64,000 bases of DNA from the NCBI GenBank assembly GCA_025594325.1, contig JANHCV010000010.1:1671364-1735363 (forward strand). The letters run 5' to 3'. A model generated the notes under the pieces. The model saw only the letters and a list, made by a program, of their open reading frames with translations, did no database searches and had not been told where the DNA came from. Source of the DNA: Blastocladiella emersonii ATCC 22665 (lineage: Eukaryota; Blastocladiomycota; Blastocladiomycetes; Blastocladiales; Blastocladiaceae). Of this stretch, positions 8,286 to 21,469 are shown one piece after another (position 1 is the stretch's first letter; the number at the start of each line of letters is the position of its first letter). The position numbers were made by a program, and so were the translations under genes.

Positions 8286-9662
8286 CCACAAATCGCAACA
8301 TGCACGAAACAAATTAGCTGACGTTTGGGATGTACCAAACCAGCCACGTAGATAACTTTCATGGTACTCAAACAAGACCATACTCAAATCTTTGACTTCC
8401 TGCATGTCCAGCTAGCCAGGCTTCTGTAAATCACATTAATGACGCAACAAAATATCTGGCCATAAGAATATTGTAAACCAGCCACTCTGGCAATTGTCAT
8501 GGCACTCAAACAAAACCATATTCAAATCTTCGACTTCCCGCATGCCCATGTGGGCAAGGACCTATAAATCACAGTATCGAACCAACAAAATATCTGACCA
8601 TAGAAACATAGTATACCAGCCACGAGGACAATTGTCATGGTACTCAAACAAAACCATATTCAAATCTTTGACTATTCACATGTCTAGCTGGTTGGCGACC
8701 CATAAATCGTAACATTGGAGCAACAAAATATCTGACCACGGAAATACAGTAAACAAGCCCCGGAGATAATTGTCATGGTTCTCAAACAAAACCATATTCA
8801 GATCTTTGAATACCCCATGTCCAGGTGGTTGGGGGCCCAGAAATCGTAACATCGAACCAACAAAATATTTGACCATAGAAATATACTAAACCAGCCACGT
8901 ACGTAATTGTCGCGTTACTTAAACAAAACCATACTCAAAACTTTGACTTCCCGCATGTTCACCTAGCCAGGTACCCATAAATCACAGTATCGAGCCAACA
9001 AAAGATCTGACAATGGAAATATAGTAAACCGGCCGCGGAGAGAATTCTCATGGTACTCAAATGAAACCATACTCAAATCTATGACTTCCCACATGTCCAG
9101 CTGGTTGAGGACCCATAAATCGTAACGTCAAAGCAACAATGTACCTGACCATGGGAATATAGTAAACGAGCCCCGGAGATAATTGTCATGGTACGCAAAC
9201 AAAACCATACTCAAGTCTATGCCTTCCCACATGTCCAGCTGGTTGGGGATCCATAAATCCCAGTATCGAACCAACAAGATATCTGACCATTGGACTATAT
9301 GTAACCGATCCCGTAGGTAATTGTCATGATACCCAAACAAAACCATATTCAAATCTTTCACATCCCGCATGTCCAGCTAGCCAGGGACCCATAAATCACA
9401 GTATCCAACCAACAAAGTATCTGACCAAAGAAAGATCATAAACCAGCCACGCAGATAATTGTCATGGTATTCAAACAAAACCATACTCAAATCTTCGAAT
9501 ACCCGATGTCCAGGTGGGCAAGGGCCTATACATCACAGTGTTGAACCAACAAAGTATCTGACGATCGGGATGTATCAAACCGGCCATGCTGATAATTGTC
9601 ATGGTACTCAAACATAATCATAGTCAAGTCTTCGAATATCCTCACGTCCACGTGGGCAAGGA
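8286..9662 (+). repeat. 138-bp monomer block (example, joins copies 1 and 2)
   Basis: Ten diverged monomers start at about 8286, 8424, 8562, 8700, 8837, 8975, 9113, 9251, 9389 and 9525, so the period is 136-138 bp. Each typically begins CCATAAATC, continues with a CAACAAAATATCTGACC-like stretch and AATTGTCATGGTA, has CAAACAAAACCAT as its best-conserved core, and ends near CATGTCCAGCT plus a variable tail. The block is visibly AT-richer than the spacer. It recurs in every unit at the same phase. The array's left edge holds only its last five monomers (5850-6538). Confidence 0.93.
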
Positions 9663-12097
9663 CCCAAAGCGCCAGGTATCCAAATCTACCCCGTTGTGCA
9701 CACTCTCCATTATCCAAGTCTGTCATCCTACAATTTTGGAACCCGTCGGCAAAGCTCACGGTCCAATCAACGAACAACAGCCAACATGCCAACCTGGCTA
9801 CCTACCTGCCTACCTGCCTAGCTGGCTATCTGCCTACCTGCAAACCTGCCAACCTGCCCTACCTGCTAACCAAACACACACACCGCCTCGCAAGTCCTTG
9901 TGGGCCCGCGCTCTCTGGTTGCCGTCCCAGCCAACAAAGGAATGAATGATGAGCCCTGGCAGCCTGGCAGCCTGCCACACTGACAGCCTGGCAGCCTGCC
10001 ACACTGACAGCCTGACAGCGCCCACCCAGTAGTTATTAGCTACCTCGTATGTCGTCTGAGAGGGGTTCAGCAGTCAATATACGACTGGTCTCCTCCTGGC
10101 TGGCAGCTCTGCTGTCCACTCCAAGTCCTGCATGATGATGGGCCAAGGAGGGTTACGAGCAGCTCCTCTGTCTATCCGCGTGAAACCACTCACCCGCTGA
10201 CGGATGTACACCACGCACCGTGCAGCGCGCACAGCGCACAGCGCCCAACGCACCACGCGCTGCGCACACGGCGCAAACGGCCACCCTGGTGACACGCACA
10301 CTCGCATGAACGGCAGGCATGCAAGGCGTCCTGAACTCAACGATGATATATCGTCTAGGTCTGCTCGCTCCAACGGGTGCGCCTGCCTGCCCTCCCTGTG
10401 CCATGGATTGATTGATTCATGTCCAGTGCTGCCCCCATGCTTGCTTTCATGGCCGCGGGGTCCGTCAGGACGCCTTGCAATGGGTGCGCCAACCCCTGTT
10501 GCCAGCCATGTGGCAAGAAACACCACAGCACCTGCGTCGCCCTGGCCACCGTACCTTGCAAACAGCGTAGCAGCCGTACTGCTTCAGAGGGCTGCAGAGG
10601 GCTGGCTGCGGAGGGCTGAGGCGGCAGGGCTCCTCCTGCAGGAGACAGTGCTGGGGCCAAGGAGTTAGTGCTAGGGACTACTAACTGAATGGTGAATGAC
10701 CCACACACCACATGCTCCTGGCAGGAGTGCGTGTGGGCGCGTGGGCCTGTGTCCGTGCGTGCCTGGATTAGTCCTCCATCACAAGTGACCAAGGTGACCA
10801 AGGTGACCAAGGTGACCAAGGTGACCAAGGTGACATGCAAGCACCAAGTTAGAGCGGCGGGGCAGCCATGGAAAGAAGGGCACAGGTACAAACTACCGTA
10901 CCCTGGCCGCGGCCACTAGTCGCAGAACAGCCCTGCATGGCTCAGGACGCGGCGGGCGTTGGAGACAGGGTAGGTAGGTAGGTAGCAGCAGCAGCAGCAA
11001 GGAGCAGGACCTGGCTGGCAAACAACACAAGTGAAGGCGTGCGTGATGGAGTAAGAGAGTGTTGAATGAATGGATGGGTGGATGCGATGCAGACCAGCAT
11101 ACGTGTCGTGCGTCGTCCGGATTGGTCGGCGACCACCCGCCAATCCTGCGGCATGGCTGTGGGGGCGGCAGTGGTGGTAGTGGAGCTAGAGTGGTGTCGT
11201 GGGGCTGGTGGGGTCCCCTCTCCTTCCTGTCTCGCCTAGGTGGGTGGGCGGACGTAGCGCGCATGCGGGCGGGCAAGGTAGGAACGTTGTTCAAGCAATG
11301 GATCATGTACTTTATGGCATGTGATCTGCAAGACAGGGAGGGGGAGCGACTGTGTCTAATTTTGACCGAGGGACCTTGCTGCAGCCAACGTCTGGCCCAA
11401 TCCGACCCTCCACAAATCGCAACATGCACGAAACAAATTAGCTGACGTTTGGGATGTACCAAACCAGCCACGTAGATAATTTTCATGGTACTCAAACAAG
11501 ACCATACTCAAATCTTTGACTTCCTGCATGTCCAGCTAGCCAGGCTTCTGTAAATCACATTAATGACGCAACAAAATATCTGGCCATAAGAATATTGTAA
11601 ACCAGCCACTCTGGCAATTGTCATGGCACTCAAACAAAACCATATTCAAATCTTCGACTTCCCGCATGCCCATGTGGGCAAGGACCTATAAATCACAGTA
11701 TCGAACCAACAAAATATCTGACCATAGAAACATAGTATACCAGCCACGAGGACAATTGTCATGGTACTCAAACAAAACCATATTCAAATCTTTGACTATT
11801 CACATGTCTAGCTGGTTGGCGACCCATAAATCGTAACATTGGAGCAACAAAATATCTGACCACGGAAATACAGTAAACAAGCCCCGGAGATAATTGTCAT
11901 GGTTCTCAAACAAAACCATATTCAGATCTTTGAATACCCCATGTCCAGGTGGTTGGGGGCCCAGAAATCGTAACATCGAACCAACAAAATATTTGACCAT
12001 AGAAATATACTAAACCAGCCACGTACGTAATTGTCGCGTTACTTAAACAAAACCATACTCAAAACTTTGACTTCCCGCATGTTCACCTAGCCAGGTA
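8974..12097 (+). repeat. array copy 2
   Basis: Private variants are C9144 and A11053. It shares A9786 only with copy 3. It carries G at 10650 and A at 10918, which makes an ACTAGT site. Confidence 0.97.
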
Positions 12098-15000
12098 CCC
12101 ATAAATCACAGTATCGAGCCAACAAAAGATCTGACAATGGAAATATAGTAAACCGGCCGCGGAGAGAATTCTCATGGTACTCAAATGAAACCATACTCAA
12201 ATCTATGACTTCCCACATGTCCAGCTGGTTGAGGACCCATAAATCGTAACGTCAAAGCAACAATGTATCTGACCATGGGAATATAGTAAACGAGCCCCGG
12301 AGATAATTGTCATGGTACGCAAACAAAACCATACTCAAGTCTATGCCTTCCCACATGTCCAGCTGGTTGGGGATCCATAAATCCCAGTATCGAACCAACA
12401 AGATATCTGACCATTGGACTATATGTAACCGATCCCGTAGGTAATTGTCATGATACCCAAACAAAACCATATTCAAATCTTTCACATCCCGCATGTCCAG
12501 CTAGCCAGGGACCCATAAATCACAGTATCCAACCAACAAAGTATCTGACCAAAGAAAGATCATAAACCAGCCACGCAGATAATTGTCATGGTATTCAAAC
12601 AAAACCATACTCAAATCTTCGAATACCCGATGTCCAGGTGGGCAAGGGCCTATACATCACAGTGTTGAACCAACAAAGTATCTGACGATCGGGATGTATC
12701 AAACCGGCCATGCTGATAATTGTCATGGTACTCAAACATAATCATAGTCAAGTCTTCGAATATCCTCACGTCCACGTGGGCAAGGACCCAAAGCGCCAGG
12801 TATCCAAATCTACCCCGTTGTGCACACTCTCCATTATCCAAGTCTGTCATCCTACAATTTTGGAACCCGTCGGCAAAGCTCACGGTCCAATCAACGAACA
12901 ACAGCCAACATGCCAACCTGGCTACCTACCTGCCTACCTGCCTAGCTGGCTATCTGCCTACCTGCAAACCTGCCAACCTGCCCTACCTGCTAACCAAACA
13001 CACACACCGCCTCGCAAGTCCTTGTGGGCCCGCGCTCTCTGGTTGCCGTCCCAGCCAACAAAGGAATGAATGATGAGCCCTGGCAGCCTGGCAGCCTGCC
13101 ACACTGACAGCCTGGCAGCCTGCCACACTGACAGCCTGACAGCGCCCACCCAGTAGTTATTAGCTACCTCGTATGTCGTCTGAGAGGGGTTCAGCAGTCA
13201 ATATACGACTGGTCTCCTCCTGGCTGGCAGCTCTGCTGTCCACTCCAAGTCCTGCATGATGATGGGCCAAGGAGGGTTACGAGCAGCTCCTCTGTCTATC
13301 CGCGTGAAACCACTCACCCGCTGACGGATGTACACCACGCACCGTGCAGCGCGCACAGCGCACAGCGCCCAACGCACCACGCGCTGCGCACACGGCGCAA
13401 ACGGCCACCCTGGTGACACGCACACTCGCATGAACGGCAGGCATGCAAGGCGTCCTGAACTCAACGATGATATATCGTCTAGGTCTGCTCGCTCCAACGG
13501 GTGCGCCTGCCTGCCCTCCCTGTGCCATGGATTGATTGATTCATGTCCAGTGCTGCCCCCATGCTTGCTTTCATGGCCGCGGGGTCCGTCAGGACGCCTT
13601 GCAATGGGTGCGCCAACCCCTGTTGCCAGCCATGTGGCAAGAAACACCACAGCACCTGCGTCGCCCTGGCCACCGTACCTTGCAAACAGCGTAGCAGCCG
13701 TACTGCTTCAGAGGGCTGCAGAGGGCTGGCTGCGGAGGGCTGAGGCGGCAGGGCTCCTCCTGCAGGAGACAGTGCTGGGGCCAAGGAGTTAGTGCTAGGG
13801 ACTACTAACTGAATGGTGAATGACCCACACACCACATGCTCCTGGCAGGAGTGCGTGTGGGCGCGTGGGCCTGTGTCCGTGCGTGCCTGGATTAGTCCTC
13901 CATCACAAGTGACCAAGGTGACCAAGGTGACCAAGGTGACCAAGGTGACCAAGGTGACATGCAAGCACCAAGTTAGAGCGGCGGGGCAGCCATGGAAAGA
14001 AGGGCACAGGTACAAACTACCGTACCCTGGCCGCGGCCACTTGTCGCAGAACAGCCCTGCATGGCTCAGGACGCGGCGGGCGTTGGAGACAGGGTAGGTA
14101 GGTAGGTAGCAGCAGCAGCAGCAAGGAGCAGGACCTGGCTGGCAAACAACACAAGTGAAGGCGTGCGTGATGGAGTGAGAGAGTGTTGAATGAATGGATG
14201 GGTGGATGCGATGCAGACCAGCATACGTGTCGTGCGTCGTCCGGATTGGTCGGCGACCACCCGCCAATCCTGCGGCATGGCTGTGGGGGCGGCAGTGGTG
14301 GTAGTGGAGCTAGAGTGGTGTCGTGGGGCTGGTGGGGTCCCCTCTCCTTCCTGTCTCGCCTAGGTGGGTGGGCGGACGTAGCGCGCATGCGGGCGGGCAA
14401 GGTAGGAACGTTGTTCAAGCAATGGATCATGTACTTTATGGCATGTGATCTGCAAGACAGGGAGGGGGAGCGACTGTGTCTAATTTTGACCGAGGGACCT
14501 TGCTGCAGCCAACGTCTGGCCCAATCCGACCCTCCACAAATCGCAACATGCACGAAACAAATTAGCTGACGTTTGGGATGTACCAAACCAGCCACGTAGA
14601 TAATTTTCATGGTACTCAAACAAGACCATACTCAAATCTTTGACTTCCTGCATGTCCAGCTAGCCAGGCTTCTGTAAATCACATTAATGACGCAACAAAA
14701 TATCTGGCCATAAGAATATTGTAAACCAGCCACTCTGGCAATTGTCATGGCACTCAAACAAAACCATATTCAAATCTTCGACTTCCCGCATGCCCATGTG
14801 GGCAAGGACCTATAAATCACAGTATCGAACCAACAAAATATCTGACCATAGAAACATAGTATACCAGCCACGAGGACAATTGTCATGGTACTCAAACAAA
14901 ACCATATTCAAATCTTTGACTATTCACATGTCTAGCTGGTTGGCGACCCATAAATCGTAACATTGGAGCAACAAAATATCTGACCACGGAAATACAGTAA

Positions 15001-15221
15001 ACAAGCCCCGGAGATAATTGTCATGGTTCTCAAACAAAACCATATTCAGATCTTTGAATACCCCATGTCCAGGTGGTTGGGGGCCCAGAAATCGTAACAT
15101 CGAACCAACAAAATATTTGACCATAGAAATATACTAAACCAGCCACGTACGTAATTGTCGCGTTACTTAAACAAAACCATACTCAAAACTTTGACTTCCC
15201 GCATGTTCACCTAGCCAGGTA
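12098..15221 (+). repeat. array copy 3
   Basis: It shares A12910 with copy 2, but has T at 14042 (no ACTAGT) like copies 1 and 4. It has G at the 7526-equivalent site. Confidence 0.97.
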
Positions 15222-18200
15222 CCCATAAATCACAGTATCGAGCCAACAAAAGATCTGACAATGGAAATATAGTAAACCGGCCGCGGAGAGAATTCTCATG
15301 GTACTCAAATGAAACCATACTCAAATCTATGACTTCCCACATGTCCAGCTGGTTGAGGACCCATAAATCGTAACGTCAAAGCAACAATGTATCTGACCAT
15401 GGGAATATAGTAAACGAGCCCCGGAGATAATTGTCATGGTACGCAAACAAAACCATACTCAAGTCTATGCCTTCCCACATGTCCAGCTGGTTGGGGATCC
15501 ATAAATCCCAGTATCGAACCAACAAGATATCTGACCATTGGACTATATGTAACCGATCCCGTAGGTAATTGTCATGATACCCAAACAAAACCATATTCAA
15601 ATCTTTCACATCCCGCATGTCCAGCTAGCCAGGGACCCATAAATCACAGTATCCAACCAACAAAGTATCTGACCAAAGAAAGATCATAAACCAGCCACGC
15701 AGATAATTGTCATGGTATTCAAACAAAACCATACTCAAATCTTCGAATACCCGATGTCCAGGTGGGCAAGGGCCTATACATCACAGTGTTGAACCAACAA
15801 AGTATCTGACGATCGGGATGTATCAAACCGGCCATGCTGATAATTGTCATGGTACTCAAACATAATCATAGTCAAGTCTTCGAATATCCTCACGTCCACG
15901 TGGGCAAGGACCCAAAGCGCCAGGTATCCAAATCTACCCCGTTGTGCACACTCTCCATTATCCAAGTCTGTCATCCTACAATTTTGGAACCCGTCGGCAA
16001 AGCTCACGGTCCAATCAACGAACAACAGCCAACCTGCCAACCTGGCTACCTACCTGCCTACCTGCCTAGCTGGCTATCTGCCTACCTGCAAACCTGCCAA
16101 CCTGCCCTACCTGCTAACCAAACACACACACCGCCTCGCAAGTCCTTGTGGGCCCGCGCTCTCTGGTTGCCGTCCCAGCCAACAAAGGAATGAATGATGA
16201 GCCCTGGCAGCCTGGCAGCCTGCCACACTGACAGCCTGGCAGCCTGCCACACTGACAGCCTGACAGCGCCCACCCAGTAGTTATTAGCTACCTCGTATGT
16301 CGTCTGAGAGGGGTTCAGCAGTCAATATACGACTGGTCTCCTCCTGGCTGGCAGCTCTGCTGTCCACTCCAAGTCCTGCATGATGATGGGCCAAGGAGGG
16401 TTACGAGCAGCTCCTCTGTCTATCCGCGTGAAACCACTCACCCGCTGACGGATGTACACCACGCACCGTGCAGCGCGCACAGCGCACAGCGCCCAACGCA
16501 CCACGCGCTGCGCACACGGCGCAAACGGCCACCCTGGTGACACGCACACTCGCATGAACGGCAGGCATGCAAGGCGTCCTGAACTCAACGATGATATATC
16601 GTCTAGGTCTGCTCGCTCCAACGGGTGCGCCTGCCTGCCCTCCCTGTGCCATGGATTGATTGATTCATGTCCAGTGCTGCCCCCATGCTTGCTTTCATGG
16701 CCGCGGGGTCCGTCAGGACGCCTTGCAATGGGTGCGCCAACCCCTGTTGCCAGCCATGTGGCAAGAAACACCACAGCACCTGCGTCGCCCTGGCCACCGT
16801 ACCTTGCAAACAGCGTAGCAGCCGTACTGCTTCAGAGGGCTGCAGAGGGCTGGCTGCGGAGGGCTGAGGCGGCAGGGCTCCTCCTGCAGGAGACAGTGCT
16901 GGGGCCAAGGAGTTAGTGCTAGGGACTACTAACTGAATGGTGAATGACCCACACACCACATGCTCCTGGCAGGAGTGCGTGTGGGCGCGTGGGCCTGTGT
17001 CCGTGCGTGCCTGGATTAGTCCTCCATCACAAGTGACCAAGGTGACCAAGGTGACCAAGGTGACCAAGGTGACCAAGGTGACATGCAAGCACCAAGTTAG
17101 AGCGGCGGGGCAGCCATGGAAAGAAGGGCACAGGTGCAAACTACCGTACCCTGGCCGCGGCCACTTGTCGCAGAACAGCCCTGCATGGCTCAGGACGCGG
17201 CGGGCGTTGGAGACAGGGTAGGTAGGTAGGTAGCAGCAGCAGCAGCAAGGAGCAGGACCTGGCTGGCAAACAACACAAGTGAAGGCGTGCGTGATGGAGT
17301 GAGAGAGTGTTGAATGAATGGATGGGTGGATGCGATGCAGACCAGCATACGTGTCGTGCGTCGTCCGGATTGGTCGGCGACCACCCGCCAATCCTGCGGC
17401 ATGGCTGTGGGGGCGGCAGTGGTGGTAGTGGAGCTAGAGTGGTGTCGTGGGGCTGGTGGGGTCCCCTCTCCTTCCTGTCTCGCCTAGGTGGGTGGGCGGA
17501 CGTAGCGCGCATGCGGGCGGGCAAGGTAGGAACGTTGTTCAAGCAATGGATCATGTACTTTATGGCATGTGATCTGCAAGACAGGGAGGGGGAGCGACTG
17601 TGTCTAATTTTGACCGAGGGACCTTGCTGCAGCCAACGTCTGGCCCAATCCGACCCTCCACAAATCGCAACATGCACGAAACAAATTAGCTGACGTTTGG
17701 GATGTACCAAACCAGCCACGTAGATAATTTTCATGGTACTCAAACAAGACCATACTCAAATCTTTGACTTCCTGCATGTCCAGCTAGCCAGGCTTCTGTA
17801 AATCACATTAATGACGCAACAAAATATCTGGCCATAAGAATATTGTAAACCAGCCACTCTGGCAATTGTCATGGCACTCAAACAAAACCATATTCAAATC
17901 TTCGACTTCCCGCATGCCCATGTGGGCAAGGACCTATAAATCACAGTATCGAACCAACAAAATATCTGACCATAGAAACATAGTATACCAGCCACGAGGA
18001 CAATTGTCATGGTACTCAAACAAAACCATATTCAAATCTTTGACTATTCACATGTCTAGCTGGTTGGCGACCCATAAATCGTAACATTGGAGCAACAAAA
18101 TATCTGACCACGGAAATACAGTAAACAAGCCCCGGAGATAATTGTCATGGTTCTCAAACAAAACCATATTCAGATCTTTGAATACCCCATGTCCAGGTGG

Positions 18201-18345
18201 TTGGGGGCCCAGAAATCGTAACATCGAACCAACAAAATATTTGACCATAGAAATATACTAAACCAGCCACGTACGTAATTGTCGCGTTACTTAAACAAAA
18301 CCATACTCAAAACTTTGACTTCCCGCATGTTCACCTAGCCAGGTA
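15222..18345 (+). repeat. array copy 4
   Basis: Private variant G17136. T at 17166, so no ACTAGT site. This is the last copy with that older-looking state. Confidence 0.97.
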
Positions 18346-21300
18346 CCCATAAATCACAGTATCGAGCCAACAAAAGATCTGACAATGGAAATATAGTAAA
18401 CCGGCCGCGGAGAGAATTCTCATGGTACTCAAATGAAACCATACTCAAATCTATGACTTCCCACATGTCCAGCTGGTTGAGGACCCATAAATCGTAACGT
18501 CAAAGCAACAATGTATCTGACCATGGGAATATAGTAAACGAGCCCCGGAGATAATTGTCATGGTACGCAAACAAAACCATACTCAAGTCTATGCCTTCCC
18601 ACATGTCCAGCTGGTTGGGGATCCATAAATCCCAGTATCGAACCAACAAGATATCTGACCATTGGACTATATGTAACCGATCCCGTAGGTAATTGTCATG
18701 ATACCCAAACAAAACCATATTCAAATCTTTCACATCCCGCATGTCCAGCTAGCCAGGGACCCATAAATCACAGTATCCAACCAACAAAGTATCTGACCAA
18801 AGAAAGATCATAAACCAGCCACGCAGATAATTGTCATGGTATTCAAACAAAACCATACTCAAATCTTCGAATACCCGATGTCCAGGTGGGCAAGGGCCTA
18901 TACATCACAGTGTTGAACCAACAAAGTATCTGACGATCGGGATGTATCAAACCGGCCATGCTGATAATTGTCATGGTACTCAAACATAATCATAGTCAAG
19001 TCTTCGAATATCCTCACGTCCACGTGGGCAAGGACCCAAAGCGCCAGGTATCCAAATCTACCCCGTTGTGCACACTCTCCATTATCCAAGTCTGTCATCC
19101 TACAATTTTGGAACCCGTCGGCAAAGCTCACGGTCCAATCAACGAACAACAGCCAACCTGCCAACCTGGCTACCTACCTGCCTACCTGCCTAGCTGGCTA
19201 TCTGCCTACCTGCAAACCTGCCAACCTGCCCTACCTGCTAACCAAACACACACACCGCCTCGCAAGTCCTTGTGGGCCCGCGCTCTCTGGTTGCCGTCCC
19301 AGCCAACAAAGGAATGAATGATGAGCCCTGGCAGCCTGGCAGCCTGCCACACTGACAGCCTGGCAGCCTGCCACACTGACAGCCTGACAGCGCCCACCCA
19401 GTAGTTATTAGCTACCTCGTATGTCGTCTGAGAGGGGTTCAGCAGTCAATATACGACTGGTCTCCTCCTGGCTGGCAGCTCTGCTGTCCACTCCAAGTCC
19501 TGCATGATGATGGGCCAAGGAGGGTTACGAGCAGCTCCTCTGTCTATCCGCGTGAAACCACTCACCCGCTGACGGATGTACACCACGCACCGTGCAGCGC
19601 GCACAGCGCACAGCGCCCAACGCACCACGCGCTGCGCACACGGCGCAAACGGCCACCCTGGTGACACGCACACTCGCATGAACGGCAGGCATGCAAGGCG
19701 TCCTGAACTCAACGATGATATATCGTCTAGGTCTGCTCGCTCCAACGGGTGCGCCTGCCTGCCCTCCCTGTGCCATGGATTGATTGATTCATGTCCAGTG
19801 CTGCCCCCATGCTTGCTTTCATGGCCGCGGGGTCCGTCAGGACGCCTTGCAATGGGTGCGCCAACCCCTGTTGCCAGCCATGTGGCAAGAAACACCACAG
19901 CACCTGCGTCGCCCTGGCCACCGTACCTTGCAAACAGCGTAGCAGCCGTACTGCTTCAGAGGGCTGCAGAGGGCTGGCTGCGGAGGGCTGAGGCGGCAGG
20001 GCTCCTCCTGCAGGAGACAGTGCTGGGGCCAAGGAGTTAGTGCTAGGGACTACTAACTGAATGGTGAATGACCCACACACCACATGCTCCTGGCAGGAGT
20101 GCGTGTGGGCGCGTGGGCCTGTGTCCGTGCGTGCCTGGATTAGTCCTCCATCACAAGTGACCAAGGTGACCAAGGTGACCAAGGTGACCAAGGTGACCAA
20201 GGTGACATGCAAGCACCAAGTTAGAGCGGCGGGGCAGCCATGGAAAGAAGGGCACAGGTACAAACTACCGTACCCTGGCCGCGGCCACTAGTCGCAGAAC
20301 AGCCCTGCATGGCTCAGGACGCGGCGGGCGTTGGAGACAGGGTAGGTAGGTAGGTAGCAGCAGCAGCAGCAAGGAGCAGGACCTGGCTGGCAAACAACAC
20401 AAGTGAAGGCGTGCGTGATGGAGTGAGAGAGTGTTGAATGAATGGATGGGTGGATGCGATGCAGACCAGCATACGTGTCGTGCGTCGTCCGGATTGGTCG
20501 GCGACCACCCGCCAATCCTGCGGCATGGCTGTGGGGGCGGCAGTGGTGGTAGTGGAGCTAGAGTGGTGTCGTGGGGCTGGTGGGGTCCCCTCTCCTTCCT
20601 GTCTCGCCTAGGTGGGTGGGCGGACGTAGCGCGCATGCGGGCGGGCAAGGTAGGAACGTTGTTCAAGCAATGGATCATGTACTTTATGGCATGTGATCTG
20701 CAAGACAGGGAGGGGGAGCGACTGTGTCTAATTTTGACCGAGGGACCTTGCTGCAGCCAACGTCTGGCCCAATCCGACCCTCCACAAATCGCAACATGCA
20801 CGAAACAAATTAGCTGACGTTTGGGATGTACCAAACCAGCCACGTAGATAATTTTCATGGTACTCAAACAAGACCATACTCAAATCTTTGACTTCCTGCA
20901 TGTCCAGCTAGCCAGGCTTCTGTAAATCACATTAATGACGCAACAAAATATCTGGCCATAAGAATATTGTAAACCAGCCACTCTGGCAATTGTCATGGCA
21001 CTCAAACAAAACCATATTCAAATCTTCGACTTCCCGCATGCCCATGTGGGCAAGGACCTATAAATCACAGTATCGAACCAACAAAATATCTGACCATAGA
21101 AACATAGTATACCAGCCACGAGGACAATTGTCATGGTACTCAAACAAAACCATATTCAAATCTTTGACTATTCACATGTCTAGCTGGTTGGCGACCCATA
21201 AATCGTAACATTGGAGCAACAAAATATCTGACCACGGAAATACAGTAAACAAGCCCCGGAGATAATTGTCATGGTTCTCAAACAAAACCATATTCAGATC

Positions 21301-21469
21301 TTTGAATACCCCATGTCCAGGTGGTTGGGGGCCCAGAAATCGTAACATCGAACCAACAAAATATTTGACCATAGAAATATACTAAACCAGCCACGTACGT
21401 AATTGTCGCGTTACTTAAACAAAACCATACTCAAAACTTTGACTTCCCGCATGTTCACCTAGCCAGGTA
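18346..21469 (+). repeat. array copy 5
   Basis: No private variant noticed. It has the ACTAGT state, present in every copy from here to the right edge, and G at the 7526-equivalent site. Confidence 0.97.

Larger units (their letters stand above)
5850..8973 (+). repeat. array copy 1 (edge copy, most diverged)
   Basis: The first monomer (5850-5988) differs clearly from its counterpart in all other copies. Private bases elsewhere are T7234, G7346 and T7539. It carries A at the 7526 site, T at the 7794 site and C at 8356. Confidence 0.95.

Noticed and set aside
8286-9662. CRISPR array (regular period, conserved cores)
   Set aside because: The period is 138 bp with similarity over the whole monomer and no repeat/unique-spacer alternation. 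The context is a eukaryotic spliced gene.
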